Assembly (NCBI RefSeq): GCF_030272615.1
Contig: NC_081415.1
Span: 263,364,925 to 263,428,924, forward strand
Reading direction: 5' to 3'
Length of the DNA: 64,000 nt
From: Cryptomeria japonica
Taxonomy: Eukaryota; Streptophyta; Pinopsida; Cupressales; Cupressaceae
In this document: piece after piece, positions 1 through 12,045 of the stretch
How positions within the stretch are numbered: the first letter of the stretch is position 1
How the letters are laid out: every line of letters starts with the position of its first letter
Translations under genes and position numbers: made by a program
The notes under the pieces: model-generated
What the model saw: the letters and a program-made list of their open reading frames with translations, nothing else
Databases searched by the model: none
Told to the model about the DNA's origin: nothing

Positions 1-1
1 T

Positions 2-219
2 ATTGCACATGTTTATGCATTTATTGCAGTTGAAGACAATGGAGAAGGAACATATTATTATCTGTCTCATTGTGTGGAGTCAAAAAAGATATTGGATGGC
101 CCTGTGGTATTTGTTACCAGATTCTCACTTACAACTCAATCAGGTAGAGCTTATTGTTTTAAATTAAAAGGAGAAAATGTACATTTCTTAATCTTTCATA
201 TATTACATTCATGTGTATA
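2..219 (+). CDS. possible exon fragment, protein unknown
   Basis: Reading from base 2 there is an open frame to a TAA at 217-219. The first 47 or so codons look protein-like (mixed composition, a Tyr-Tyr-Tyr-Leu stretch, Cys and acidic residues) and are unlike the surrounding AT-rich DNA. A good splice-donor match, CAG|GTAGAG, lies at 141-149, and codon quality drops after it, so the exon may end at 143 and start before the window. I do not recognise the family. It could be a gene exon or an old element fragment; the call rests only on the open frame and the donor. Confidence 0.22.
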
Positions 220-1430
220 AGCAAAAATCAAAATATTACATTAACAAATTATTGCATTCATACAAGTGCAAGTAACATAGAAAGGATTTATGCAAATTTT
301 TTCTATACAAAGAAGTAGTCTTTATTGAATGTAAAAATGTACACTGTCTCACACAAGCCATGAGACTAAATTTGCTTATTCAATGCAAATGAAGAAAGAG
401 CATATACATGAATAAGTAAACAAATTGTAGACACTTAAAAATAATTATTTTAATTATTTTAATTCCTCACATAATTATTTAATTAATTATGTTAATTAAA
501 ATTCTTCTCAATATCAATTAAATATAATTAATATTGTCACTATAGCATATGATTTATTTAATAAATAAATCCCTTTCTTTATTCTTCTAAAAAATCAAAT
601 CCTCACAAATCTTCCTCTTAGATAATTAATTTCAATTAATTAGTTAACCTACATGATTCCTACAAATCATCTTCTTGATTCATCATTAACCTAATAAATT
701 CTTCTAGAAACTCCCTAAACTCACTTAACATTATTCTTCTAATTTTTTATTCCCTCCACTCATTCTCTCTTCTAGCCAAATTCTCCTACAAATATAAATC
801 CCACCTAACATTTCCTCTAATCCCCCTCCTAATGAGTCGTTAATGGCTAATCATCATGATTAGCCACAAAGTCAACTCTTTGTCCTGTCATCCAGCCACT
901 AGCTTTAAATGCTCTTTTTCTAGATGAATGTAAGATTTTTGAAATCTCACATTCCTCTAGGCATTTCCCTCTCCCAAGGAATTTTTAATTCCTTTTTATT
1001 CTTCTAATCCCCATAATATCCATTTTTTGAGAATTTTTAATTCCTCCAATGCATCTTGTAGAGTGTGGAGATACGAAATGCCTTTAAGGCATATTTCTTG
1101 GTCTCCACACCCTCTCTTGGAGCTTGTGTGAGCTCACAAGTAAATCTTAGCCCTTCATCTCGAATTCATCCTAGCCATCCGTTTTCCTCTCCTCTTCCTA
1201 TAAAATAGGGTTCCATCCCTTCATTCAAAACATCTTGAAATCCAGTAAGCTTATGCTGCCCTTTTGAGCCCAGGAAATCATCTTGGCAACTTGATCATCT
1301 CATCCTTATCATTTGTGAACAATATTGGAGAGCCATCCACATCCATCAATCAAAGGAGCACATCAAGTGGAGCATTATCAAGGGGCACCTTCACTTCATC
1401 AAGCTCAATCCGAAGGAGAAGGTAAAATAG
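220..1430 (+). repeat. AT-rich LTR-like region (family similar to 58450-59911)
   Basis: The stretch holds no gene. It opens with runs of AATTATTTAATTAA-type sequence (about 440-660), becomes CT-rich, then carries a TATA box near 1200 followed by a transcript-leader-like segment. The same order (ATTTAATTAAAT runs, CT-rich segment, TATA, a phrase close to CACTTATGCTC) occurs at 58450-59911, where a primer-binding-like site follows. I infer an old Gypsy-type LTR remnant. Boundaries are not visible. An imperfect hairpin lies at about 1064-1110 (GTGGAGA...ATGCCT/AGGCAT...TCTCCAC). Confidence 0.35.
1198..1210 (+). promoter_or_regulatory. TATA box in LTR-like region
   Basis: The sequence CTATAAAATAGGG matches a strong plant TATA box. 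It stands where a U3/R boundary would be expected in the LTR-like region, and a comparable CTATAAATAG is found at about 59374 in a related region. Confidence 0.45.
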
Positions 1431-3990
1431 CAAGGTGAAATGGTCTTTTAATGATATTTTAGCATTCTGCATGTTTATTTCGTTATGTTTTGATCAGTTT
1501 ACCTTTCAAATCTGTTTTCCCCTCTTCACAAATATAAATATGCATTTAATGAGGGAGACCAGTCATTGCATGGGAATGACTGGTTCAAAGTGTGTTGTCT
1601 TGCGATGTTGCTGCCTCGAGCTACATGTGTCTTGCCTAGCTTCATTTCGCTGCTAGTTCCTGCATCTGACAATAACAATGATGTTAGAGAAATGCTCTAA
1701 GCAATGAAAGGTATCTAACCTTACATGAACAAACACTTATGCATGTATAAGCTAATCTTTATTCACAGTAAACAAGCAATGCACACTATATTCGTTTAGG
1801 AAGCAGCCAAGCTATCATAAACATCTGCAATATACATTTATTTTTCTAACATGTTTGCTTCGTGTGTAGATACAGGTGAAAATCACACTCTTTTTATTAA
1901 TCAGATTCAAAATGTGGGGTGAAATGTGGCTCCCATAAGGGTTGAGCCCATCATGCTAACATGTTAATATGTCTTCACTGAATGGGGCCCATCAGTCATA
2001 ACAGTGAAATTTTGAGACCACTATTGTAAATAACGCATCTCTATTTGATGGAAACATATTGGTAGGTTAAAAGGCCAAGTAGTCCCAATAGAGTCTCAGA
2101 GTAATTAGAGAAGCATCTATATATTAATGAGCACAGAATATTCTTTTGTACACATTCAAAGATAAGTATCCAAAAAAGAGCCATCCACTGTCCAAGTATG
2201 AATGATATGAATCAGATCTACTATTGTACCCAAAACACAAAGAACAATGCTTAGGACAGTCCAAAAGACTAGTAGAGTTGTGATAAGAAAAAAAAAGTCT
2301 AGAATCATTGCCACAAAGATATTCATGAGAATACAGTGATCACTTATAACACAAAAGATCACAAGGGGATAAAAATCATGATGGATTCAAAAGGTTGTAA
2401 GTTTCAATTAGGCTTCGACAAATAGTGTGATAGTAACTAGTCATAGTGACTAAAGACCACCTAGAAGTGACATAGATGTAATGATCAATGGACACATACA
2501 TAGGTCAGATTGCTAGATAGAAAATGAGACATAAGCCACAGAGGATCATGGTCAGATCAAGGTCATAAAATACAGTGAGATTACAAGGGCAAAAAAAAAC
2601 CTTGAAGAAGATACAATGCAACCATCTCAGAACAAAATGATTCTTTAAAATAGAGACATCTCATCCACAAATGATAGCCAAAAAGACAAATAATATTACT
2701 TTCTCAGTATTGTAATAGATAAATATATCAAGATTTAGTGATAAAAGAATAACTCAGAGGCATCAGTAGTGATTAGTAAGCACATCAAAGGAAAATAACA
2801 GGTACCAAGTTTATTGAGTATGTCAAAGTTGAAACAAACCCCAGTGGTTAGAGTTCCACATATATATAGAGGATCAAAGTATACTATCTTGGTTAAACAC
2901 AATCATGAAAGGATAGCCAAGGAAAGTAAGTTTTCACAACATGAACACTATAATGTAGTCCTTAGTAGCCACCTTTGATAATAAATGAAAATTACAATCA
3001 AGAGTACATCCCAAAGCATATTGACAGTGCACAGTACCATAAAGATAACCCAGTCAAAGTACCTAATGATAGAGAAAACAAATGAAGATAGATCAAAAGG
3101 TTTGACATTGCCATTGATGCATTTACCATGAGCCTCCATATCAAAGGGGAAGAAAATTTATGAGGGGTAGCATCAAATGACAGTCTCCAAAGCAATGTGT
3201 GTTATTATAGTGCCTAAAGGGGTGCCTGCAAGAAGTTGAGTCCACTTTTTGGCCAAAAAGTGAAAGTGTTTTCTCTGTTTTTCAGATTTTGTCCTGTTTG
3301 ACCTAAAAATTTGAAGCACTTAAAGAATGAATCTTGAAAAAAGATAGTAACAGAAAATGTAGTGCTCGAAGTCTAATTTCCAAATATGTAATTTATTTTA
3401 CTACCTAGATCTTAACAATTAAGTTTGAATAGGCATTACTAAAACCTATAGTTTAAAAGTCACTTTTCAGGGCCATACCATGCTCGTGTACAACAAGCAT
3501 AATTTGACCTAAATGAAAGGATTTTTTTGAACCCTTATGTGAAAATATCTGTAACCCACTCACCTTTGATGAAGATTTTTTTTGTAATTTTTTTCTCATA
3601 TTTTTTTTTTGTTAATTTTCTATTGGGCATAATCATTGTTTTGAAAAATCCTCGTGTACGACAAGCATACTTTGACCTAAACTTAACATTTAAAAATAAA
3701 AAAAAAACTATATAGAATTGTCTCTAGTTTGATGCCATATAATTGTTTTTTCAAAAAACTTAAAGACAAAAAAGTTATTAAAAAACTAAAAAATCTTATT
3801 ATTTCAAGTTTATGGACCTCTTTCATTAGAAATTATTTTAAAAATAAAATATTGATCCATTTTTTAAAAAAATTATATATTTGGAATCTAGATAGTCTCT
3901 ACTATAATGGATTTTCATTGTTTGAAAAAAATCTAAAAAATTTGGTGTTCAGATATATTTTTGAAGTCATTATTTTATATGAAGATTGAT
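1431..3990. other. no gene recognised; AT-rich intergenic DNA
   Basis: Only short chance open frames are present. Homopolymer T/A runs become frequent after 3580. A phrase near CTCGTGTACAACAAGCATA at about 3483 recurs in slightly changed form at about 3650 (CTCGTGTACGACAAGCATA), each followed by TTTGACCTAAA, giving a short direct repeat about 168 bp apart. Nothing else is identifiable. Confidence 0.5.
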
Positions 3991-3994
3991 TTGA

Positions 3995-4750
3995 CCTTTA
4001 AGTTGTAGGTCAAACCAGGTCCAAGCCAGAGGGTTGGCACTCCAACCCATTTCCCAAGCCAAAATCCAAAAGAAAAACTTGGCCAAAATTCAAAATTTTT
4101 AGAAACAGGATCTGGTTTACTGTTTAGGATACAAGATCCCATTTTGTTTTTTTCAATAATTAAAAATATAAAAGCAAACAAGATCTCGTTTTAAAAATAG
4201 AACTGAAAATGGGATCCTGTTTTCCCATTTTAAAATAGAATGGGATCTCATTTCCTTTTTTTGTTATTTTTTTTAATTAAAAATAAGCTATTTATACATG
4301 AAATATAACATTTAAGTCACATTTCCCTTTGTCTTTTTCCTTTCTTATACTTTAAGTTATATTTCATGTATATATTGGCAAGATATTTGAGAGTGGTTTC
4401 AAATCTCTAAGAGTTATAATGGGAATTTTAAATTTTAGAAGATCTTATAAACTTTAAGACTTAGTCAAATTCCAACAATCAGCAGGCTCTGTTCAGCATT
4501 TTCTTGCTCTCTCTATATCACTCTATTTATTGCCCTCAAGCTCTAGACCTATCTCTCTCCATATTACTCTTCCTCTATCCCTCTCTACCTCTCTCTATCT
4601 CTCTCCTCTCTCTCCAAAAATCTAAATCTATCTCTCCACCTCTCTCTCACATCCTTAACTCTCTACTATTTGCCTCCTCTCTCTTTCTATGAACCTCCCC
4701 TCACTCCCTCCCTACCTCTATTTCCCTCTATATACCTCTCTATCTCTCTC
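3995..4750. repeat. left arm of a large inverted repeat
   Basis: The reverse complement of this segment matches the right arm (17740-18276 plus 19544-19780). Examples seen directly: the AAAATAAGC...CATGAAATATAA block at 4272-4306 matches 19544-19578 inverted. The segment at 4375-4510 (TTGGCAAGATAT, AGATCTTATAAA, ATCAGCAGGCTC, ATTTTCTTGC) matches 17940-18110 inverted. The CT-rich tail at 4500-4745 matches the GA-rich 17740-17960. The outer part carries repeated GATCCCATTT motifs in both arms. Outer limits are approximate and no target duplication was identified. Confidence 0.75.
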
Positions 4751-4879
4751 TCCCTACCTACTTAGTTAGATGTTTAAATGTTTAAATTTCTTTCTTATAT
4801 GTTTAAATGTTATTTATACGTTCTAGATATTTTCAATGTTATATATAAATGTTATACATGTATATTTAGATGTTAAAAT

Positions 4880-5510
4880 GTTATCCTAGGACCCCTTAGT
4901 ACATCCTAGGACCTTTTAAGACACCTATGGCCCCTTAAGACACTTAGGACCCCTTTGTATATCCTAGGACCTATCAAGACATTATAGGACCCCTTAGTAC
5001 ATGCTAGGACATCTTTTGACCCCTTAAGACACTTAGGACCCCTTAGTATATCCTAGGACGTATCAAGACATTATAGGACCCCTTAGTACATGTTAGGACA
5101 TCTTTTGACCCCTTAAGACATCTAGGACCCCTTAGTACATCTTAGGACCTATTAAGATATCATACAACCCCTAAGTACATCCTAAGAGTTATTAAGACTC
5201 ATGCGACCCCTTACTAGATCCTAAGACATCTATTGACCCCTTAAGACACCTAGGACCCCAAGTAGCACATCTTATGACATCATACCACACCTTAGGACAT
5301 CTTAGTACATCTTAGGACCCCTTAAGACACCTAGGACCCCTTAGTACATCCTAGGACCTATTAAGACAAATCATATGACCCCTTAGTATATCCTAGGCCC
5401 TTAAGACATCCTATTACATAAGATGGGCCCTTAGTACATCTCAGGCTCCTTAAGACATTCTATTACATAAGATGGGCCCTTAGAACATCCTAGGCCCCTT
5501 AAGACATCCT
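4880..5510 (+). repeat. 20-bp tandem array, CTAGGACCCCTTAGTACATC-type units
   Basis: Degenerate 20-bp units of the form ACCCCTTAGTACATCCTAGG are repeated head to tail, with variants ending in AAGACACC or AAGACATC. This is a diverged edge of the larger array that follows. Confidence 0.85.
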
Positions 5511-5514
5511 AGTA

Positions 5515-5626
<112 letters not shown>

Positions 5627-5836
5627 CCCTTAAGTCCTTTTAGGACCTCTCTCCCTTTGTCCCCTTTTAGCCTTTTTAATATTCTCTCTCTCTTATGGTG
5701 TCCTAAGGGGTCATATGGCATTCTAACACGTGGGGCCCCTTTGGAACCCATATGACCCCTAACAACACCACATGACCCCTTTTAACATCCTAGTACACGA
5801 AATGACCCCTTAGGACACCATATGAACCCTTTTAAC

Positions 5837-6180
5837 TGTCGGTAGTGGGCCAACGTCTCTCGCGGGGATTCATGACATGGTTTAACAACGTCCTATGGAT
5901 TCTATAATTCTAGTGGTTGTATCGAGCATTGCGAGGTCGATCTTTTGGTGCAACGACAACCCTAGATTGTAACAAGTGGTATCAGAGCTTTGTCACATGT
6001 TCGAATCACGTAGGCCGTGACGAGTGATATTGGGAGGGGGATTGTTGGTAGTGGGCCAACATCCCTCGTAGGGATTCAAGACATGGTTTAAAAGCCTCAT
6101 GTGGATTCTACAAGTCTAGTGGTTGTATCGGGCATTGACAGGTCGATCTTTTGGTGCAATGACAACCCTATCTTGTAACA
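5837..6180 (+). mobile_element. miniature LTR retrotransposon (TRIM/SMART type), complete
   Basis: Two 138-bp direct repeats, 5837-5974 and 6043-6180, start TGTCGG/TGTTGG and end GTAACA. They flank only 68 bp. That internal part has a primer-binding site TGGTATCAGAGC (5977-5988, complementary to initiator tRNA-Met) and a polypurine tract GGGAGGGGGA ending next to the 3' LTR. The element is bounded by the 5-bp duplication TTAAC at 5832-5836 and 6181-6185. There is no coding capacity, so it would depend on an autonomous partner. By eye the LTRs differ at about 19 of 138 positions, so the insertion is old. It landed inside the 20-bp satellite. Confidence 0.95.
5977..5988 (+). promoter_or_regulatory. 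primer-binding site of the miniature LTR element
   Basis: TGGTATCAGAGC begins 2 bp after the 5' LTR. It is the standard iMet-tRNA priming site of plant Copia-type elements. Confidence 0.93.
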
Positions 6181-6185
6181 TTAAC

Positions 6186-9100
6186 ATCCTAGTACACGAC
6201 ATGACCCCCTAAGACAACATATGACCCCTTTGGAAAATATTATGTCCTAAGGGGTCATATGGTGTTCTAACACATGTGTCACACCTTAGGACATATGAAC
6301 CCTAACGACACCATATAACCCCTTAGGAAACCATATGACCCCTCAGGATACCATATAACCCCTTTTAACATTCTAGTACAAACATGATCCCTTAGGACAT
6401 TGTATGAGCCCTTAATACAATATGATGGATCTGAATGGGTCATATGGTGTCCTAAGGGGTCACATGGTGTTCTAGCACATGTGTAGCCCCTTAGGAGCCC
6501 ATATGACCCCTAACAACACCATATTACCCCTTAGAACACCATATGACCCCTTTTGACATCCTAGTACACGACATGACCCCTTAGGACACCATATGATCCC
6601 TTTTAACATCCTAGTCCATGACATGATCCCTTAGGACACCATATGACCCTTTAGGATACCATATGAACTCTTAGGATAATATGATCTCCTAAGGGGTCAT
6701 ATGGTGTCCAAAGGGGTCATATGGTGTTCTGACACATGTGTCACCCCTTAGGACCCCATATGACCCCTAACAATACCATATAACCCCTTAGGACACCATA
6801 TGACCCCTCAAGATACCATATGAACCCTTTTAACATCTTAGTACATGAAATGACCCCTTAGGACACCATATGACCCCATACTCCTAAGGGATCATATGTT
6901 GTTCTAGCACATGTGTGGCCCCTTAGGAGCCCATATGACCCATAACAACACCATATGATCCCTTAGGACACCATATGACCCCTTAGAACACCATATGAAC
7001 CCTTCTAACATCCTAGTACACAACATGACCCCTTAGGACAATATGATGTCCTAATGGGTCATATGGTGTTCTAACACGTGTGACCCCTTAGGACTCCATA
7101 TGACCCCTAATGACACTATATGACCACTTAGGACATTATATGACCCCTTAGAACACCATATGACCCCTTAGGACACTATATGACCCTTCAGGACACCATA
7201 TGACCCCTTAGGACACCATATGACCCCTTAGGACAATATGATGTCCTAATGGGTCATATGGTTTTTTAACACATGTGTGACCCATTAGACCCCTAATGAC
7301 ACTATATGACTACTTAGGACACTATATGACCCACTATATGACCCTTCTAGACACCATATGACCCCTTAGAACACTATATGACCCATTAGGATACCATATG
7401 AAGGATACCATATGACCCCTTTGGACACCATATGACCTCTCAAGACACCATATGACCCCTTTTAACATCCTAGCACATGACATGACCTCTTAGGACACCT
7501 GATCCCTTAAGACATTCATATGGTGTTTAGAGCCCTCATATGGTGTCCTTAGGAGTCATATGGTTTCGTTAGGGGTCAGACGGGTAACAAAGGGGCCACA
7601 CGTGTTAGCACACCATATGACCCCTTAGTACAATATGATGTCCTAATGGGTCATATGGTGTTCTGAGGGGTCATATGGTGTTCTAACACATGTGTGGCCC
7701 CTTAGGACCCCATATGACCCCTAACGACACCATATGACCCCTTAGGACACCATATGATATCTTAATGGGTCATATGGTGTCCTAAGGGGTCATATGGTGT
7801 TCTAACACATGTATGGCCCCTTATGACCTATATGACCCCTAAAGACACCATATGACCCCTTATGTTACCATATTACCCCTTAGGACACCATATGACCCCT
7901 TATGACAATATGATGTCCTAATAGGATATATGGTGTCCTAGCATGTCATATGGTGTTCTAGCACATGTTTGGTCCCTTAGGACCCCATATGACCCCTAAT
8001 GACATGATATGACCCCTTAGGACATGGTATGACCCCTTAGGATACCACATGACCCTTTAGGACACCATATGACCCCTTAGGACAATATGATATCGTAAGG
8101 GGTCATATGGTGCCTAAAGGGGTCATATGGTGTTCTAACACATGTGTGGCCCCTTAGGACCACATATGACCCCTAACAACACCATATGACCCCTCAAGAC
8201 ACCATATGACCCGTAACGATACCATATTACCCCTTTGGACACTATATGACCCCTTAGGACACCATATCACCTATTAGGACATCATATGGTGTCCTAATAG
8301 GTCATACGGTGTCCTAAGGGGTCATATGGTGTCGCTAGGGGTCATATGGGGTCCTAAGGGGCCACACATGTGTTAGAACACCAAATACCCCTTAGGACAC
8401 CATATGACCCCGTAGGATGTCATATGGTGTCCTAAGGGGTCATGTCATGTACTAGGATGTTAAAAGGGGCCATATGATGTCCTAAGGGGTCATATGGTGT
8501 CGTTAGGTGTCATATGGTATCCTAAGGGGTCATATGGTGTCGTTAGGTGTCATATGGGGTCTTAAGGGGTCATATGGTGTCATTAGGGATCATATGGGGT
8601 CCTAAGGGGCCACACATGTGTCAGAAATCCATATGACCCCTTAGTACATCATATTGTTGTAAGGGGTCATATGGTGTCCTGAGGGGACATGTCATGTACT
8701 CAATTGTTAAAAAGGGTCATATGGTATCCTAAGGGGTCATATAGTGTTCTAAAGGGTCATATGGTGTCCTGAGGGGTCATATAGTGTCCTAAGGTATCAT
8801 TTGGTGTCTTAAGGGGCCACACGTGTTAGAACACTATATGACTCCTTAGGACATCACTTTGTCCTAAGGGTTGATATGGTGTTTTAAGGGGTCATATGGT
8901 GTCTTAAGGCATCATGTCATGCACTAGGATGTTAAAAGGGGTCATATGGTGTCTTGAGGAGTCATATAGTGTCTTAAGGGCTCATACAATGTCGTTAGGG
9001 GTCATATTGGGTCTTAAGGGATCATATGGTGTCGTTAGGTGTCATATAGGGTCTAAGGGGCCACACATATGTTAGAACACCATATGACCCCTTTAGACAC

Positions 9101-9860
9101 CATATTCCCACTTAGGACATCATATTGTCCTAAAGGTTCATATGGTGTCGTAATGGTTCATATGGTGTTTTACGGAGTCATGTTGTGTACTGGGATGTTC
9201 AAATGGGTCATATGGTGTCCTAAGAGGTCATATGGTGTATTGAGGGGTCATATGGTGTACCAAGGGGTCATATAGTGTCCTAAGGGGTCATAGAGTGTCC
9301 TAAGCGGTCATATGGTGTTGTTAGAGGTCATATGGGGTCGTCGGAGGTCATATGGTGGTGTTAGGGATCATATGGTGTAAGGGGTCATATAGGATCCTAA
9401 GGGGCCACACGTGTGTTAGAACACCATATGACCCCTTAGGGTGTCATATGGTGTCCTTAGGGATCATATGGTGTCCTAAGGGGTCATTTTGTACATACCA
9501 GGATGCTAAAAAGGGTCATATGGTGTCCTGGTGTCATATGGCATCCTAAGGGGCCACACATGTGTTAGAAAACCATATGACCCCTTAGGACATCATATTT
9601 TCCAAGGAATCATATGGTGTCCCAAGGGATCATGTCATACATACCAGGATGTTAAAAAGGGTCATATGGTGTCATGAGGGGTCATATGAGGTCCAAAGAG
9701 GCCACACATGTGTTAGAACACCATATGAACCCTTAGGACACCATATGACCCTTTATGAGATCATATTATCCTAAGGGGTCATATGGTGTCCTAAGGGGTC
9801 ACATGGTGTCCTAAGGGCTCATGTCATGTACTAGGATGTTAAAAGGGGTCATAAGATCTC
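6186..9860. repeat. 20-bp near-palindromic satellite array (core CATATG)
   Basis: Hundreds of degenerate copies of the unit CATATGACCCCTTAGGACAC, or of its reverse complement, fill this stretch. Two units in opposite orientation share the self-complementary core CATATG, so CCTAAGGGGTCATATGACCCCTTAGG-like palindromes can form. Rightward units dominate to about 8270 and inverted units from about 8280 to 9850, with smaller switches throughout. A recurrent junction phrase, ACACATGTGTGGCCCCTTAGGA, often marks orientation switches. Occasional 40-60 bp higher-order blocks recur. No gene is present; open frames here are shadows of the repeat. Confidence 0.93.
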
Positions 9861-9864
9861 CTGA

Positions 9865-10167
9865 GGGGTAAGTAGAGAGGTGGAGGGAAGGAGGGAGGGA
9901 TGTATGAATAGAGATAGAGGAAGAGAGAGAGGAAGAGGGAAGATAGTGATAAGTTTAGAGGGGAGAAATAGATAAAGAGAGGTGGAGAGGGAAGGAGATA
10001 GAGACAGGTGAGATATACAAAAGTGGAGGGGAGAGTTGGAGTGAGGGAGAGAAGGAGAGGTATTCAAAGAGAGGGAGGGAAGGAGAGGTATTCTTTACTC
10101 CACATCTCAATCAAGTACCCATCTATCTATACTATCTATCTCCCCTCTCCCTTTATGTATTTATATC
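9865..10167. repeat. GA-rich then CT-rich low-complexity tract
   Basis: Purine-rich sequence (GAGAGG, GGGAGGGA, GATAGAG) runs to about 10085 and then switches to pyrimidine-rich (CTATCTATC, TCCCCTCTCC). The pyrimidine part continues after the Copia insertion at 16760, showing that the two flanks were once joined. Confidence 0.8.
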
Positions 10168-10621
10168 TATTGGTGTAAATAAATATTCATTTTGGATATT
10201 ATTACACTTTACTTAAGTTAATGTAGGATAATGCATCTCTTCGTAGTTTGGACTTGAGACACTTAGGGAAGTGTGCACATAGGGATAGAGCTTGTAGGAG
10301 AAATTCCACCCTTTGTGGTCTTATTTTGTTGTTACACTCCACATTCGGTGGGTCATCCACCTCTTATGGAATATTATATTATTTCTTCTACCTACCCCTA
10401 GTATTTCTTACCTACCCTTGTTTCTCATTGAGCCACATGTCATAATTGTGTTCTCATACATCCATATGGCCTTGCCTATATAAGAAGACCTATATTCATT
10501 GTATTGGTTAATCCAGTTGATCATTTTTGCATATTGATGAGAATATAGTTTTGTTCTTGTCATTCTATTGTCTCTCTTTTTATGCTTTTCATTGTGCCCT
10601 TGATCTTGGCAAGATCCTACA
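10168..10621 (+). repeat. 5' LTR of the Copia element
   Basis: This 454-bp LTR matches 16326-16759 almost throughout. It starts TATTGG where the 3' copy has the canonical TGTTGG, so the terminal TG has mutated to TA, and it ends CCTACA. It contains about 20 bp near 10400 that the 3' LTR lacks. A TATA-like CCTATATAAG lies near 10475. Confidence 0.95.
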
Positions 10622-10633
10622 TGGTATCAGAGC
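10622..10633 (+). promoter_or_regulatory. primer-binding site of the Copia element
   Basis: TGGTATCAGAGC directly abuts the 5' LTR end and is complementary to the 3' end of initiator tRNA-Met. Confidence 0.95.
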
Positions 10634-12045
10634 TTATAGGGCTTCATTGATTAGTTTTTTTTGGAGACATTTTGGAGGCTTCAATTTTTGGATTTGGGGA
10701 TCTTCAATTTTTGGGGGCATCGTACAATGATTTGGACATCACGGTTGAATTCGGGAGGCCGTTTCCATGAATTTCAACTATAAAGTCGACCTATTTTGGT
10801 GAGAAATTTTTTTTTTGCCCATTTTGGCTATTATTGTACGGATTTCGAAATTTTTTTTTTAATATTTTCTAAAAATAAAAAAAAAATTAGAAAAAAAAAA
10901 GGCGATCAAAATTTTTTTAAAAAAAATTAAAAAAAAAAGAAACTTTTTTGGGGGGTCCGCAAACCCCCACCCCCGTGACCCCGCAGTACCCTGCAAGTTG
11001 CAGGGCCATACCGGTGCTATCAACCCATACTCCTCCGGAGCCTCCCACTGCCATCGTGCACCTCCCGCCGGTACCCCCCTCAGTCACCGCTGCTGCTAGT
11101 TCACACCGTCGGCCGCCCAGCTCCACTGCCGTGCCTCCAGTCTGTCGTGTAGGCACCCGACCTCCGGCAGCCACCTCATCGCCTACACCCGACCTTCAAC
11201 AGCAACCTCGCCGCCGGCACCCGACCTCAAGCGGCCCTGCACCTTCCGCCATGTGGTCTCCGGGACCCTGCCACGCGGTGCACACACAGCCCCGCCTGTG
11301 TGCCCAATCACCGCGCCATGTCAGCAATCCGTACGGTACAGATGCCATGTAGGGAGGTGAAGTTTTTGTGACGGCTAGATAGGCGTCAAATTTAAGCCCG
11401 TTGTTTGCTGACATCAGCGCCACATCAACAGACTTTTGAATTTTTTTGACCCCCTCTTCATTGAGCTTTTCAGTTTTGCAGTTCAACTTTGAAAGGCCAT
11501 ATCTTGCTCATTTTTGCTCCTTTTTGGTGCAATTTTTTTTTTGAAATGCGCTAAAATTTCGTGAACTTCACAGTGGTGTGGTTATTTTCTGATTTTGGTG
11601 CACAGGTTTTTTAGAATTTTTGGATTCTCTCAGCTGTACCTGTCCAATCCTCAATTCTGCAACTTCAAAGGCCTCGTTTGAGCTCATATGACATCCTTTT
11701 CAATGGCCATTTTTTTTGAAAGTGCATATTTTTTCATCTACTTTCATAATCTATGATCAGATTTTAGAGATTTTGAGTGGAAGTTGTAGTTTCAGATATT
11801 GGTCTTATTTGGCCTATTAGGTAATTGTAAAGTGCTTGGATCTTAGTTTAGATCTCTTACATTATTAGTTTGAGTCTCTTTTGGCCTTATTGAGGCAGTT
11901 GTAAAATTGTAATTAGAAGCCCACTTTGCCATTTTTTGCAAGTGGCCCATTGTATACGCACTAATTATAAAGTGCCAAATCATCACTTTTGGGGGGGTGT
12001 CTTGTGTGATTGTGCCTCTCTTTGTGCTCTTTCATTTTTGTTGCA
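10634..12045 (+). other. long leader of the Copia element with a GC-rich island
   Basis: About 1.4 kb separate the PBS from the gag ATG, long for a Copia leader. At 10945-11360 the composition jumps to GC-rich between A/T-rich flanks. A 134-codon Pro/Thr/Ser-rich frame (10948-11352, plus) and overlapping minus-strand frames are open across it, as expected of GC-rich DNA with few stop codons. I recognise no family. It may be a captured fragment or a GC-rich repeat remnant. Confidence 0.5.

Noticed and set aside
9069-9549. Two frames of 65-68 codons with Tyr-Gly-Val-style repeats
   Set aside because: They are translations of the 20-bp repeat (20 is not a multiple of 3, so all frames cycle) with no conserved protein features.
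10622-10633. tRNA gene remnant at the TGGTATCAGAGC sites
   Set aside because: These are primer-binding sites next to LTR ends; no cloverleaf or A/B boxes are present.
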